This document shows positions 21,707 to 34,100 of a stretch of 64,000 bases of DNA, in pieces (the first letter of the stretch is position 1; every line of letters begins with the position of its first letter). Origin of the DNA: Clarireedia homoeocarpa (Eukaryota > Ascomycota > Leotiomycetes > Helotiales > Rutstroemiaceae); the NCBI GenBank assembly GCA_001465935.1, contig LNKV01000033.1, forward strand, positions 372,001 through 436,000, in the 5' to 3' direction. The notes under the pieces were generated by a model. The model saw nothing but the letters and a program-made list of their open reading frames with translations, made no database searches and was not told where the DNA came from. The position numbers were made by a program, and so were the translations under genes.

Positions 21707-23386
21707 ATGGCGCTACTCGCGGTTATGTTCACCATTCTTGCCGCCCCTCTTGCATTTTTCATCTGGACAGCGCAATCCCTATACCAAAGCCGTTCCAAAG
21801 CCAAAGCTACCGGTCTTCCGTACATCACTCGATGTGTTTCCCCTATCAACCCCATCTGGCTTCTATACGGAAGTTCCATTGTCCGTACTCTTCAGCGACT
21901 CGGTCTGGTCAATGAAAAGCTCTCCCTTATCTATGAGATTTTGCAGCGTCGTACGGATTTCAGGAGGAATATGGAAGAGATGGCGGTGCTGGATGTGTAT
22001 GGGAAGAATCTTTCTACCATGGATGATCAGGAGTGGCAGCAGCATAGAAAGATGACAGCGGTCACTTTTACTGAGAAAAACAATGAACAGGTCTGGTATC
22101 AGTCGTTGGTACAGGCGAATGGCATGCTGCAATATTGGACAGAACGGGCAGAGCAGCTTGTAATCTCGACGAATAAGGATACGAAGGTGTTGACATTGAA
22201 TTTTCTGGCTGCGGCGTTGTTTAATAAGGTGTATCCGTTTGAGGGGTATGTGGAGGAGAAGAGGAAGGGAGATGCTCATGATGATTCATACCAGTACAGA
22301 GATTCATTGTCTACAATCCTGTCATCCATTATCCAGATCTTTATCTTTGGAGAAGAAGGCCTCAAATCGAAATGGCTACCACAAACATGGAGAAACGCCG
22401 GAAAAGCAATGTCTGGCTTCCGCTCGTACATTATCGGCTTGATGGATGAACAAGGCGCGTATCTTGCAAATGGCACAAACGATAATAATCACCTAGTGGC
22501 ACGTCTAGTCCGGGCTTGCGAAGACGACAATCCTGACTCTGATTCCGTGGAAAAGCACAGCGATAAGAAAATGACGCTTACGCAAGAAGAAATTATAAGT
22601 AATCTCTTCGTTTATGCCTTTGCCGGGAACGACACTACCGCCGTTACAATTACAAATCTTCTTATTCATTTGGCTACAAATCCAGAGACGCAGACGTGGA
22701 TATCAGAAGAGATCAGCCATTACCTGCCCGACAGTAATGTCGAATCATGGCACTATGAAACATTCTTCAAGTTGAAACGCTGTAGTGCTGTTATGGTAAG
22801 TACTTTTCTTTCTTGTTCAAGCACCAACTGACTCGTCCCCCTAGATGGAATCCCTCCGAATCTTCCACCCCCTCTCCCTACTCGTTAAAACCACCAATGC
22901 TATCCCACAACACCTCGTCATCAACAAAAAAAAACCTACATCATCCCCGCCTTCACATCCGTTCACTGCTCCCTTCCCGCTTTACACACACATCCACGTT
23001 ACTGGGGTTCCGACCCTTTGGAATGGAATCCCACGCATTTCATCACCTTCGATCCCATCCAGTCTGACCCATGCACAAACGAAACCCTCCTCCCCGACAC
23101 CTCCGCTCATTTCCTACCCTGGGCATGGGGTCAGCGCGTCTATCCTAGGAAGCGGTTCTCGCAAGTTGAGCTTGTAGCTATATTAGCTGTGCTGTTTAGA
23201 AAGTATGGTGTGGAAGTTGCGGTTGAGGGGAAGAACGAGACGATGGAGAAGTCAAGGGAGAGGGCTTGGAAGGTGAGTCTGGTGGTGGATCATCAGGGGA
23301 CGATGTTGCATGAGATAGTTAAGCCAGAGAGGGTTGGCTTGAGATGGGTTAAGAGGACGAGGAAGTTAGAGAATAGATTGAAATAG
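21707..23386 (+). pseudogene. Cytochrome P450, decayed: frameshift and lost haem-ligand cysteine
   Basis: Exon 1 21707-22795, intron 22796-22844, exon 2 from 22845. The N-terminal hydrophobic anchor (residues 1-20), the I-helix AGNDTT and the ExxR motif (ESLR) identify a microsomal P450. Translation stays in one frame to a run of nine A (22926-22934). After that the P450 sequence continues in another frame (TYIIPAFTSVHC, YWGSDPLEWNP) to the stop at 23384-23386. One added or two removed A would restore the frame, so a homopolymer sequencing error is possible. Independently, the haem loop reads WGQRVYPRKRFSQVE where the family has CPG: the thiolate Cys is Tyr and the Gly is Arg. The Arg of the PxRF motif is His. 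A normal P450 could not work with these changes, so I call it a pseudogene. Clan and substrate unknown. Confidence 0.8.
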
Positions 23387-24487
23387 GGATGAAATAGAGA
23401 TTAAGATGGGAATAAGATGGGAATAAGAATGAGATGTTGATGAGGCTGATGTTTGAAGCATGATTTCTGGCATTGGAATAGATGCTGGTAGCTTGGGCGA
23501 CGGTACAATGAGTATGAGGCAAAGTACAATGAATCAACTGATGATATATATACTTACAAGATATCCCTGTGTATTATAGATCTATGTATTTTGAAGGAAC
23601 TATATTCTGTGTCAATCTAAACCCATTCCAATGTTAGGTGTCTTTGCTCCCGTAATCAACTTTGCGAGCTTCAAATCCGAGAATGAAACGACTTTATCAC
23701 CAAAAGCGCCGCTCATCACCGAGTTTATCTTTCGTAAGACTATAAATCAGATATTCTTACTCCTGTTTGTTTAACAATACAACCATAACTACTGATTGGC
23801 ATGGACCCTTTGGATCCCTGAGTTCGGTACAGAACCACGATTCCAAGCATTGGAGTACCACTTGTGTATGTTTGTACAACTTTACGTACTATCTCATGAT
23901 AACATCAATATCTCCGATGTAATGAAATGAACAAGCTTGTTGCTTCCATGAAAACCATGTATATGTATCGCCGTATGCCGTCGTCTCCAGGACATCATGC
24001 AAGTTGAGAGAGGTAAAAATTGAGAACTTTCTCTATAAGAAACGCCCCCCATTCCTCGCCCCAATCAGGTTTTGACTAAAGTATGGAACGATAATAACTA
24101 TATGAAAGTCGAAGACACCAGGACAAAATGCTATATTGTGATGTAGACTATGTAAGATTACCACACAAATCAATCACCTGTGCAGTCGGACATAAGGGAG
24201 GCCTGTAATATGTAACTTTTCATATCAGCCATGATTTCCGTCACCAGCAGATATACTCTATATGCCCAAAGAGATGTTGAGTCTATATCTACACATCTTC
24301 AACAACATGTCTGATCTGAACATGCACGATAGATTAAAGCTTCAACTTATAGCTAAAAACCACTCAAGCAGTTAAGCGAGGCCGCCAAACCTCGCCGTTG
24401 AAGAACTTTTACTCACCCCGCGCTGGACCACATCCACAAACCTCAACCTCAAACTCCACCTTGTTATCAAAGCAAAAATCGCGCACC
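23387..24487. other. Gene-free intergenic region
   Basis: No supported gene; serves as the upstream region of URM1. Confidence 0.4.
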
Positions 24488-25046
24488 ATGGCGGCGGACT
24501 CAACAATGCAGATAACGGTAGAGCTCACGCAAGTTATTTCTATTACTAAATCCCCATCCCTATAGCATTGCTATATCTAAACCCCCACCAAAACCCCCGC
24601 ACCCCCAAACGCATCCTACTGACTAATGCCTCTTTTCTCCAGCGGTGGTCTCGAAATGCTATTTTCCGGCCAACGATCACTCAAACTCACGATTCCCTCG
24701 AACGACTCCTCGGAGAAGCCCGTTACTGTCGGATGGTTAGTGAAACATCTATGCGAACACCATATGCAAGATTCGAGGAGAGAGATGTTTATCTTAGATG
24801 ATCACGTGTACGTCATTCATCCCCATCTTCCTCCCTATCTATCTCTATCACGCCCCCAAGCAGGTAGGAAATAGTTAGGTAATAACACGGCGCGCGGCAA
24901 CGACTAACCGGGAAACCATAACATACAGTCGCCCAGGCATCCTAGTCCTCATCAACGACGCAGACTGGGAATTAGAAGGCGAGGCCGAGTATGCCTTGCA
25001 GCCCAACGACAACATATTGTTTGTATCAACACTTCACGGGGGATGA
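24488..25046 (+). CDS. urm1: Ubiquitin-related modifier 1 (URM1)
   Basis: Three exons: 24488-24528, 24643-24807 and 24929-25046; 107 aa, close to the family's usual length of about 100. The spliced protein has the URM1 signatures GGLEMLF, a conserved central stretch ending FILDDHV, then RPGILVLINDADWELEG and a C-terminus STLHGG. The terminal Gly-Gly is the residue pair that Uba4 activates to a thiocarboxylate. URM1 then donates sulfur for 2-thiolation of wobble uridine in tRNAs and can also be conjugated to proteins. The first intron begins GCAAGT and ends CTCCAG with an ACTAAT branch-like site, so it is a GC-AG intron; no GT donor gives the conserved VELTGG junction. The second intron is GTACGT...ACAG. 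Start chosen as the first ATG; a second in-frame ATG lies six codons later. Confidence 0.95.
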
Positions 25047-27740
25047 GATGAGAAATTGTGCTGCCTGGGGAAGGCTATGGGTGTCGTTGGGTAGAAAGAG
25101 GACAGGATAGGGATAGGGATAGGGATAGGGATAGGGTTAAGGATAGGAATCCGTTCGGCCCCCTACTATTTCGCTGAGCTGAAGTAGGTGTGCCGTATTT
25201 CCGTTGAAAGTATTATTTTTCTGGTCGCATTGGGCAGAAGGATGTATCGCATTAGGGGTACGAGAAGATTGGGCAGGATGCATTGTGCGACTATCAAGCA
25301 ATTAGCAAGGCAGGTCAACAGGCAGCAGAGAATCAATCAAGTTTCTCGTCGAAATGCTCTCGCACTCACCCTTAACTTTTCGATTCCCCGCGCGACAACA
25401 ACACATCCATCTGCACGTGATGCAGCGATCAACCTTGCATGATCTGTACCCAGGATCGCTTCTGTTTTTTCTATTCTCTACTCGAACAGCCTGCCTACCT
25501 GCTATGCGGCTATGCCCGTCCGAACGAGTCCAATCGTCTCCCTGCTTCACCCAACGAGGTCATGTCCTCATTGCCTCATTGTCCACATAACATGGGTGAT
25601 CGGCATTTCTTGCCTCGACATTTTCACGCGCCTTTTCCGACCCCAACCCCAATGGTATCGAGAAGCAGGAAACAAAACTGTAATTAGATAGAGTAATTAC
25701 GTCGTCATCCAAACTGCTTGCTTGTCCTGCTCTGTCTTGCCTTACGACTAATTCTCGCCTCGCCTCCTAACCTTAAACTACACTACATACATATAACATA
25801 CATACATACATACATACATACATACATACATACATACATACATACATACATTCGCTCCAACCCACAGCAACCCACAGCAACTCACACAACACATGCACTC
25901 CAGAACCAAACTAGAAGCCACCAGCACCCTAACTCCAGCTCTTCCCTCTTCCCCGAGCAAATCCCAACCCAACGGCAGTCCGTGCAACTGCATCCGTGCC
26001 GCCCCGTCCCCTGCTCGCATCGCCTCGCCTCGCATGTCATTCATTTACCTTACCCATCCTGCTGCTCATTACCTCCCTCCCTTCCCTTCCCCCTCCCTTG
26101 CCTTACCGTAAACTCGTACTCGAAACATGACAGCTCGACGAACCTTATTCGTCTACTCGCTCACCGTGTCCAATCATTTCGTTTTCCGTTTTTTTCTTGG
26201 TGTTCCATTCTCCAGCTTGTTACTGCAGCAGCTACGTCTAAACTAGATTAAACTACCTTAGCACACGACGTTACCATCCATACATACATCCCCTTACCGA
26301 AAAATCGGTCAATCGCGCATATGCCACACTACCGTACGCATCGCATGCCCTCACCGCTCCCACTCGCATACATACATACATACCGAGCGGCAACCTTGTT
26401 CTCGGGGCGATCGAACAAAATCGGTCGGGGCGGCGGGTGTCCCGGCTGGAATCTCCTCCGATTTGGTTGTTGGCCGGAGGTGGGTTATGTCATTTTTATT
26501 TTGATTTCCATTGCCGCGAGAAGCCCACATTACATTACATGACAACCCCTTCTACTGTACTGTGCTGCAATGCATATGCAATAGGCTAAATTTTTCTCTT
26601 CGTTTTCCAATTGCGTGTGCAGTGCAATAGCTATCATATCTGCGGTATGGTATATGTTTATGTATATGCTATGCCCAAACGTCTTGACCGATTACGGGGA
26701 AGAAGGAGAGCGGATTTGGGGACGCAAGGGAGGGAAGGGGAAGGGAAGTTTCGATGGCGATGGCGATGCCAACAGCGATACCAAGGCCTGCTTTTCTTTC
26801 TCTCGTCTAACACTAGATAGATGCATTGTTATCAACACCGCAAGATGGGCGAAATTCTTGCATCTAATCTAGCAAGATAGGTAGATAGATGAGATGCGCT
26901 GTATGTCGTTCGTTCGTTCGTTTATTAGTTCGTTAGTTCGTTAGTTCGTTAGTTCTAGACAATAAGGCGATGTGACATCACCCCAGGCGAGCGAAACAGA
27001 AAGATCCAGAACTGTCCATCTGTAGAAAACAACCTTTTTTTTTTTTTTTCGTCGTGTGGTCTAGCCCACGTGTGTATCGTACAATCAGTATATTGTGTCT
27101 TTGAAGAAAATTTTCCTTCTTGTTCGCATGATCACCACGTGTATGGTTTCCCCGCAGCACTGGATTTGCGTGGTTTTGCCCTTCTACTGCGTATTATGAG
27201 GGATGCAGGATTTGGCTGGAGAGGATTATACGATCTTGGGGTATTTTCTCTAAATTATGTGAAATCACAGTAAAATAACAAAAGCCTATATTCCATCCCC
27301 TTCGTCATACCCCCCTCCCTCTTAACATCTATAATTCTACCAAGCTCTGCAGAATGTTCACAGTTTCAACTCATATAAATAAGACAGACAGATAGATAAT
27401 TGTAATCATGATATATAATAAATAGTGTCATAAGATAAAATATACTTCTATAGGTATTTAGTGTTTAGTTAGATACTGCCTTCGTTCGTAGATAGATATA
27501 AAAATGCATGCCAACCAATCCCAGCCCAGCCCGACCTCATGATACCGCCAAAGAGAATACAGGATATAAGACTCGCCTAAGTAAAAACGAAGTCAATAGA
27601 TAACAGAAAGCAAAAACAAAAAACGATAGACTACATGATATTCCCATCCAATCCCAAGCTCAAGACATAATGAAACAAGACAAATGAAACATCAAACGTC
27701 CATCTCCACAACAACTATCCGTCCGCCTATACCAATACGG

Positions 27741-27777
<37 letters not shown>

Positions 27778-27868
27778 CGACTCAGTAGTCAGATAGAGCG
27801 TGTGTAGACGTATCCACATCATCCAGCACCCAGCACTGCACTTGGAGAAATAGAGAAGGGAAGAACGA

Positions 27869-27928
<60 letters not shown>

Positions 27929-28340
27929 AAAATAGAAACCCATCCATCCATAAATGCACACAAGCCATTCATTCGAAGCAAAAACGCTCGAAGCATAACA
28001 TGATCACCCGACTTGCAAATCCGCCCCGCTCTTGCGCCAACAAGATAGACATATCATGATGCCCGGTCAATCAATCATCAAATAGAAATACAAAGCTCAT
28101 CTCCAGCAGCAGCCACTTTCCCTGTCCTTTCATCTTTTCTTTTCTTTTTCTCGTTTTTCGCCTTTGCCTTTTCGGTATGATAATTTTTTCGTACGTCATC
28201 TTTTTTTCCTATCTCTTGTTTTTTTCTTCAGTTTCATTTCATTCGTAATTTCGTCCGTTCATTCGGTCTGGTTGGTATGTAATTTATGTATGGTATGTAT
28301 TTATGCATCATCCCCACAGCACTACACTGCACTGCATCCC
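25047..28340. repeat. 3.3-kb gene-free region with many microsatellites
   Basis: Contains six GGGATA hexamers ending in GGGTTAAGG (about 25106-25142), a CATA tetramer array (about 25797-25851), GTTC/GTTA repeats (about 26907-26955), an 18-21-nt T run near 27032, an AAC array (about 27743-27778) and a GAAA array (about 27867-27930). The right part probably includes a long 3' UTR of the C2H2 gene. No gene supported. Confidence 0.6.
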
Positions 28341-30304
28341 TTAGTACAGCCTATCACCAAAAGCCAACGCATTAGCTCTGGCATCGGCACTGGAGAAGCT
28401 AGTAGCAGGTGAGCCATCGTAGCACGAAGGAGATAGCTCGCTGGAGGTATCGGCCTCGTAATACCCGTCGAAACGGTCGCCGGCTCGCTTGTTGTGCTGC
28501 TGGTTGTTGGACGCGTGGTTCATGCCTACCTGCATCATAGGAGCAGAGCCCATGCCGACCATTTCGTTGAGGAGGGGAAGACCGTGGTGAGCTGAGCGGA
28601 ACATGGGGTTGTGGGAGTGAGTCATGGTGTAGGTTTGTCTTGGTTCGAATTTCGGTTGAGGAGTGCAAGCTGAGGATGGGGAGGAGGAGGGGGAAGAAGA
28701 AGAGTAGGATGGAGAGGTAGGGTGAGTGGGAAGGGCACATCGAGGTACGAGGCCAACTCGGCGGTCTTTGCCTCTTCCTTTGATTCCTTTGTTACTGTTT
28801 TTGTATAGTGCAGCAAAGTATTCCCAGAGTTCTTTGTCGGCGCTGGTAATCTTTTCGGCATCGCTCAAATTTGCGAATTTGCTGGTAAGGCGACGAAGAG
28901 TAGCAGTGTGATATTTGTTTTGGTGACTCTGTTAAGTTCTTGTGGTTAGCTATGCCTGCTTTTCAGATAAGGTATGGTGTGGAAGTGAACTTCAGAACAC
29001 GAAAATGGGATTGGGTGCTTCGCCGAAAACAAGAAATTAATGAACACATTGCGTAAAGTTTTTACACACCTTAAGATTTCCACGCTGTGTAAATTGTTTT
29101 CTGCAATCATCGAGTTTGCAATGATAAGGTTTTCGATTATCGTGTACAATTTGGTGAGCAGCGACATTGCCTCGTTGACCGAATCTCTTGTCGCACTTGG
29201 GACAGGCGAATGGTTTTTCACCGGTATGTCGTCTTTCATGAGTCTACAATGCGGAAGTTCCGTTAGTCGGTCCTAAGTAACGGTGATGTAGTGATAACTT
29301 ACTCGGAGGTTTCCTTGTTGCGAGAAGCTGCGATTACATTCTGGGAACCTGCATGCCTTGAGATTGTTAGATCTAGCTCCAAGTAAAAGTGCACTGCGAA
29401 TAAGACTTACATAAGGTCTAGCACCGTTGTGTGATCTTTGATGAATCTCTAAGTGAGTCTTTTGCAGAAACCTTTTCTTGCAGTTTGCCACAGTGCATCG
29501 AAATCGCTTCTTGCGGATCGTTGTAATGTCTTTTTCTTCCTGAAGTTCCCCAAATGTGAGCTTATGCTGGACACCTGCTTCATGTTTGCTTCGTTTTGTA
29601 GAACTCTGCAAATAGGGAAGGGTACAAGGTACACCTACCAGAGGCATGCTTTGATCCCCAGAATTGAGTGTTGAGTCAGGGTTGGAAGAGGAAACTTGTG
29701 CTTTGGATTGTATCATCTTCATCAACGTGTCTACTTCTGTGCCAAACTCTGCTTCAGTGGTGCCATCGATTCGAATGTTCGAGCTGATGGTTTTGCTGGC
29801 TTCAGGTACTGGTGAAACGTAAGACGCTGAGCTTTGAGGTGCTTTCCACATGAGTTCCGGCTTTTCAGGTTTGATCGACGGACTTAGACTTTGAGATTCT
29901 GTGATAAAACCTCGAGGTGCACTACGCTTAGCCATGGTCAAGTCTCGAATATCTTCGCCATCATATTGTGTGAGCCTCGGAAGAGCTCGTTGTTGGATGT
30001 AGTTGGCACCATAGGTAGGTACTACTGTAGTTGAAGTACCGTTGGAGAAGGAAGTGTAGCCGTATGGAGTTATGCTCTGATGAAACTGTTGGTTGGTGTT
30101 TAACATGTTCGAAGTTGCGCTGCTGAAATTGTTGGTTGTGACATAGGCTGGCGTAAGAATAGATCTGGTTAATCCAGCGGAACTCGTTGCTCGGGGATCC
30201 AGAGACTGAAGCACACCCGACATATCCATATAACAGAGATCGACCTGAGACTGTTCATTCCAGCGTCCCCAGGTTGCGCCTGGTGCTTGTGCTGTGATGG
30301 CCAT
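28341..30304 (-). CDS. C2H2 zinc-finger transcription factor (four fingers)
   Basis: Four exons on the minus strand: 30304-29411, 29356-29303, 29243-29070 and 28928-28341; 569 aa. All junctions are phase 0. Four consecutive C2H2 fingers span about residues 270-381: finger 1 begins CTVANCKKRF, finger 2 CRFPECNRSF, finger 3 CPKCDKRF and finger 4 CKLDDCRKQF. The linkers HTGEKPF and NGARPY are of the usual DNA-binding type. The N-terminal 260 residues are Ser/Thr/Gln-rich, and a Pro/Ser-rich tail follows a basic KGRGKDRR segment. Introns fall between or inside fingers, so single frames show only one finger each. A nuclear, sequence-specific regulator is likely; targets are unknown. The arrangement is reminiscent of fungal Azf1-like factors, but I would not assign a name. 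The gene sits next to an 8-kb gene-poor region upstream. Confidence 0.9.
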
Positions 30305-31103
30305 ATCGCCGATATTGTCCTGCTAGGAAGAACGACGATATGAATGAGAAATATTGCGAAAAGCGAATATGATTTTGCTCGTCTAGTCAAGAGAATCAAG
30401 AGATTCCGGCTATGACACAACGGGATCGGAGGGGATAGGAAGAAGTATTTATTCGGGGATATCTACGATTGAAGTGGCAATATGTAGATAAGAACTGTTT
30501 GGGGTGTTGTGATAGAAGACTATGAGATCAAAATGCCTGGGAGGTGATGTTGAAGTGTTATAATCGATCTGCATGCCACTGCGAGCTTTCACAAGGTGGA
30601 GAGAGAGAGAGAGACTGATATAGATCCATTTTCCCCCATAGTCGATAAAAGAATGCCGTAAACAGCGATGCCCAGATCAAAGTGGTATGATACTGTACCA
30701 ATAGACGGCCCTTGACCAGGAGACATGGTAGTGAAACAGAAACAAACAGGCTGTAAAAAACTCTCATACGTTTGACGGATACTGCTGAAAAGAATCTAAT
30801 GCCTCAGTCTAAAGCGTGAACTGACAGTATTTTGCCATGGCATGGATCTAGTACCGGGGAAACCCAAGGCTGCAAATTGGCAGAGACAGCTAGAGAATAA
30901 CAGCCAATCCTGAGCGAGTAGAGAGAAGCCTAGGAAGGTTCTTGCAGTCGGAATTCGAGGCAGAAGTATCAGATGCATTGGCTAGAAATTAGTTTGCTAC
31001 CTGTATGGCGCAGTCGAGGAGAGGCTAGCGGGTTCTCAAAGAGGTCAAAGACTCTACTGTTCCAGGTTCAAGGATCCTGGGACGACCAAGCAAGATCTGC
31101 GAA

Positions 31104-31126
31104 GGGGGGGGGGGGGGGGGGGGGGG
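31104..31126 (+). repeat. Poly-G tract (23 nt)
   Basis: Uninterrupted G run in the gene-poor region. Such a tract can form G-quadruplex structures and is prone to length error. Confidence 0.9.
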
Positions 31127-34100
31127 ATGGGGACCCTGTATGAGCAAAGAATTGTATAGACCAGGGTCAAAATCCTTGTGGGTACGGGAAGATAAAGCTG
31201 GAAGATCTCGTGGGGGTGTGCTTTTCCGACTTTGGCTGAAAGAACCGAGACTTCTGTTCTCGGGCGGCTAGTCTCCTAGAGGAGAATTAAACTCAAGAGC
31301 ACAAGTGTAAGGATATGCGAGGACTTGGAGCTTGATCCATATCGGCCCTTGGAAGGTTAAAATGGCCTTATGTAGTGCAGGAATTGTCAGATGAATTACA
31401 CTGACAATCTCTTGGACAGACCAGCCTAGGAGAGTAGGTGCGGCGCGCAACGCGCCGAAAAAGCGCAAAGGTAAGTGGCAAGTGGTAAGGATCAGTAAGT
31501 CCTGTACTCTGTAAGGTAAGTTTGCAAGTTTGACTTTCTAGACTTGAAATATGATAGAAATGTATGACAGTGATGCAGCAAATCTTGCGGAGCTCGGGAG
31601 TCTCCCGCGGGTTAAACATAGGTCCATGCACCAAAATGGGCTATGTGTTATATGGCTATCGTATTCGTCCACCAAATTTTACGATGGTCAAAGACAACAT
31701 TAACAACCTTTTCTGGATGTCCTGGACTGGATCTCGAATCGTGGAGGTGGATTTGGAGGAGGGGTGGTCGTGGGCGTCATATAATTCGTGCGCAAAACAG
31801 TATGTTAGCCTTAATATACCAGGAAAGATAAAGAGCATGGCAGTACTGTGTACGGAAGTTGTATGACAGCAGCCAACATCAGCCCAGCAGCATCCGGGAT
31901 ACGATTACCAGATTCCAACCGGTAGGGAAAAGGTTTGCTGGGTCGATGAACATAGATCCCGTCCATGGGACAAGTGACAAGCCAATGTCGTGAATTCTCC
32001 GCCTACGGCTTACTCCCTGATCCCGTGGATTTGGTTCTCTGCGGTTATGGCCGTGGCCCAACATGGACTCGCAGTTTCCGATGATTACATTTCGCTTACC
32101 CTGGTCAAGGGCTGCAGCCTCGCAATTAATTGCTGCCCCCGGTAAGTCAGAGGAAGTACCAAAGTGGTATGACTGCTTCGGTAGATCCGACCACATCGGG
32201 GCATCATTGGGCAATGATGACAGACAGCTAGGATTTCGTCCTGGTTCTAGATGCCTTCCTGAAAAATCGATGCGGGCGTGCGACGGTATGTTGCACGCTG
32301 CCCCATCCTACGTGCTATTAACGGACTGACTGACAGACGGACTGACTAATTGGCTGATTGACTGACTCTTTCGTTCTGTGCAACAATCGCTTGATTATGA
32401 ATACAATGATAGCTCGAAAAACGTGTCGGCCACGAGCTGAGACTCTGTCGCATATCGCAGGTCGCATGTACCTCTCAGGAGCCTATGTTCTAGCTGACCT
32501 CAAGGTAAACACGGTTGTAACTAATGTAGAATGACATTAATAATGGGGATATAGTGGCAGTGCGAGTGGCACTGGTATTGGCACAGGCACTAGCATTGAC
32601 ACTGGCAGTCAGTCATTTTGAAGCTAGCTGTGCGAGTGGTAATTGTGATAACGGAGATGTAGGAGATGTAGGAGATTGCTAGGCCTGGAATTTCAGAGAG
32701 ACATGGGGTGGACCAAAACGATACTTGGCTTTGGCTAACCGGGCAACTAGGGGGGCTACTACTGTACGGTATCCAAGAGTGTTCTTCTGTGTGTAGCACT
32801 TTTCTTAGTTCCCAGCACCTTGACATCTTTTCTGCACTCCCTGGGTCGATGAAGATGGGATGGATCTGGATCTCGACTCGGATTTGGGTTTCGTTTCGAA
32901 TTTGGATTGGTTTGCGGATTTGATGGTGTGTTGATACAGATCTTGACATTAATCTCCATTGCCGGGGCATGAAATCTGTACCATCTGTTCTCCTGCATCC
33001 GATCAGTATAAATTGGTTTTAGTGTGCTCGGTCTCCCGACACTTTGAGGTTGCGACTTGACGATGTTACTCGTATATTAGTGCGATGTGGAATGGTGGAA
33101 GCGTAGAACGGAAGGGTGGAAGGGCGGAAGGTGGTAATGTGGAAGACATACATCGTTGCATCCGGTCCTATCAAACTACGTTTATTTCCATCTTCTCCTT
33201 ATCCCTTGCTATTCTTTCGCAAATTCGCATCCCTCCCCTGCTTCTAATTGAGACCCGATGATGTGGTTGATAAGTCGATCCTCCGCCGTAACCCTACGAA
33301 GTATCAACTCAGGTATATGTGTCGCCATCCTCAAATCTATCCAAATATAAACACTGCCTGTTTTGTCAAACCTTGCGAAAATTCATTTGAGATCGTTCAG
33401 CGTCATATAAAGGGGTCCAGTTTATGTCTGCCTGGCTAGATGTTTGTAGTTAAATATATCCGTTTGATGTATGTAAGGTTGTACTAGAATGATCAAAATA
33501 GTGGGGAAACATCCATCGACATGGAGGGGCATATCGTGCTTGGCCGTACCCAATTGACCAAACATACGCTTGACGGATCTATACACGACTTCAGGAAGTG
33601 CTTGCGGTCGGTATGTGCAGGAGGTTACGCAGATGATGTCAGGCAGCTGGAAGCAGGCACACCAGGCAAATAGGCAAAAAGCAGGTAAAAGACTAGGGCA
33701 TCGTTAACTGTCAGGTACCTGCAACCGTGTGAACTAGGTAGAGACTACTAATAAGCTTTGTATGGTTAAATGGGCGATTCGGCTTGCAGTTGGTGATGTT
33801 TAACGTTGTGGTTCCATCCTGAAGGTCTTTCAGTTTCCAGTATCCGGTCTTCGCCCCTGCTTGCAATAGATCTTCGCTCACGGCGGCTGTGGGATGGAGA
33901 ATATGACTGGAGACCGTAGTTGGAATCCCTGAACGACCTACGGCTGGCTGCAGCTTTTGTCGTTAGAAGGATATGCATTGGATATTAGTTAAGGAAGGAA
34001 GATGAGCAACTGACTTCCGGGTACCCATAAATGTATGTATGTCAGACGTCCAAATGTCAAAGAGTCATTATGCTTTGCGAAGTCTGGGGTTGGAATGCTC

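Noticed and set aside
25718..26251. 177-codon plus-strand frame and its antisense partner
   Set aside because: Driven by the CATA tetramer array (YIHT repeats); no protein-like domain.
25797..27930. Regular short arrays considered as CRISPR or satellite
   Set aside because: These are 3-4-bp microsatellites without spacers, in a eukaryotic genome.
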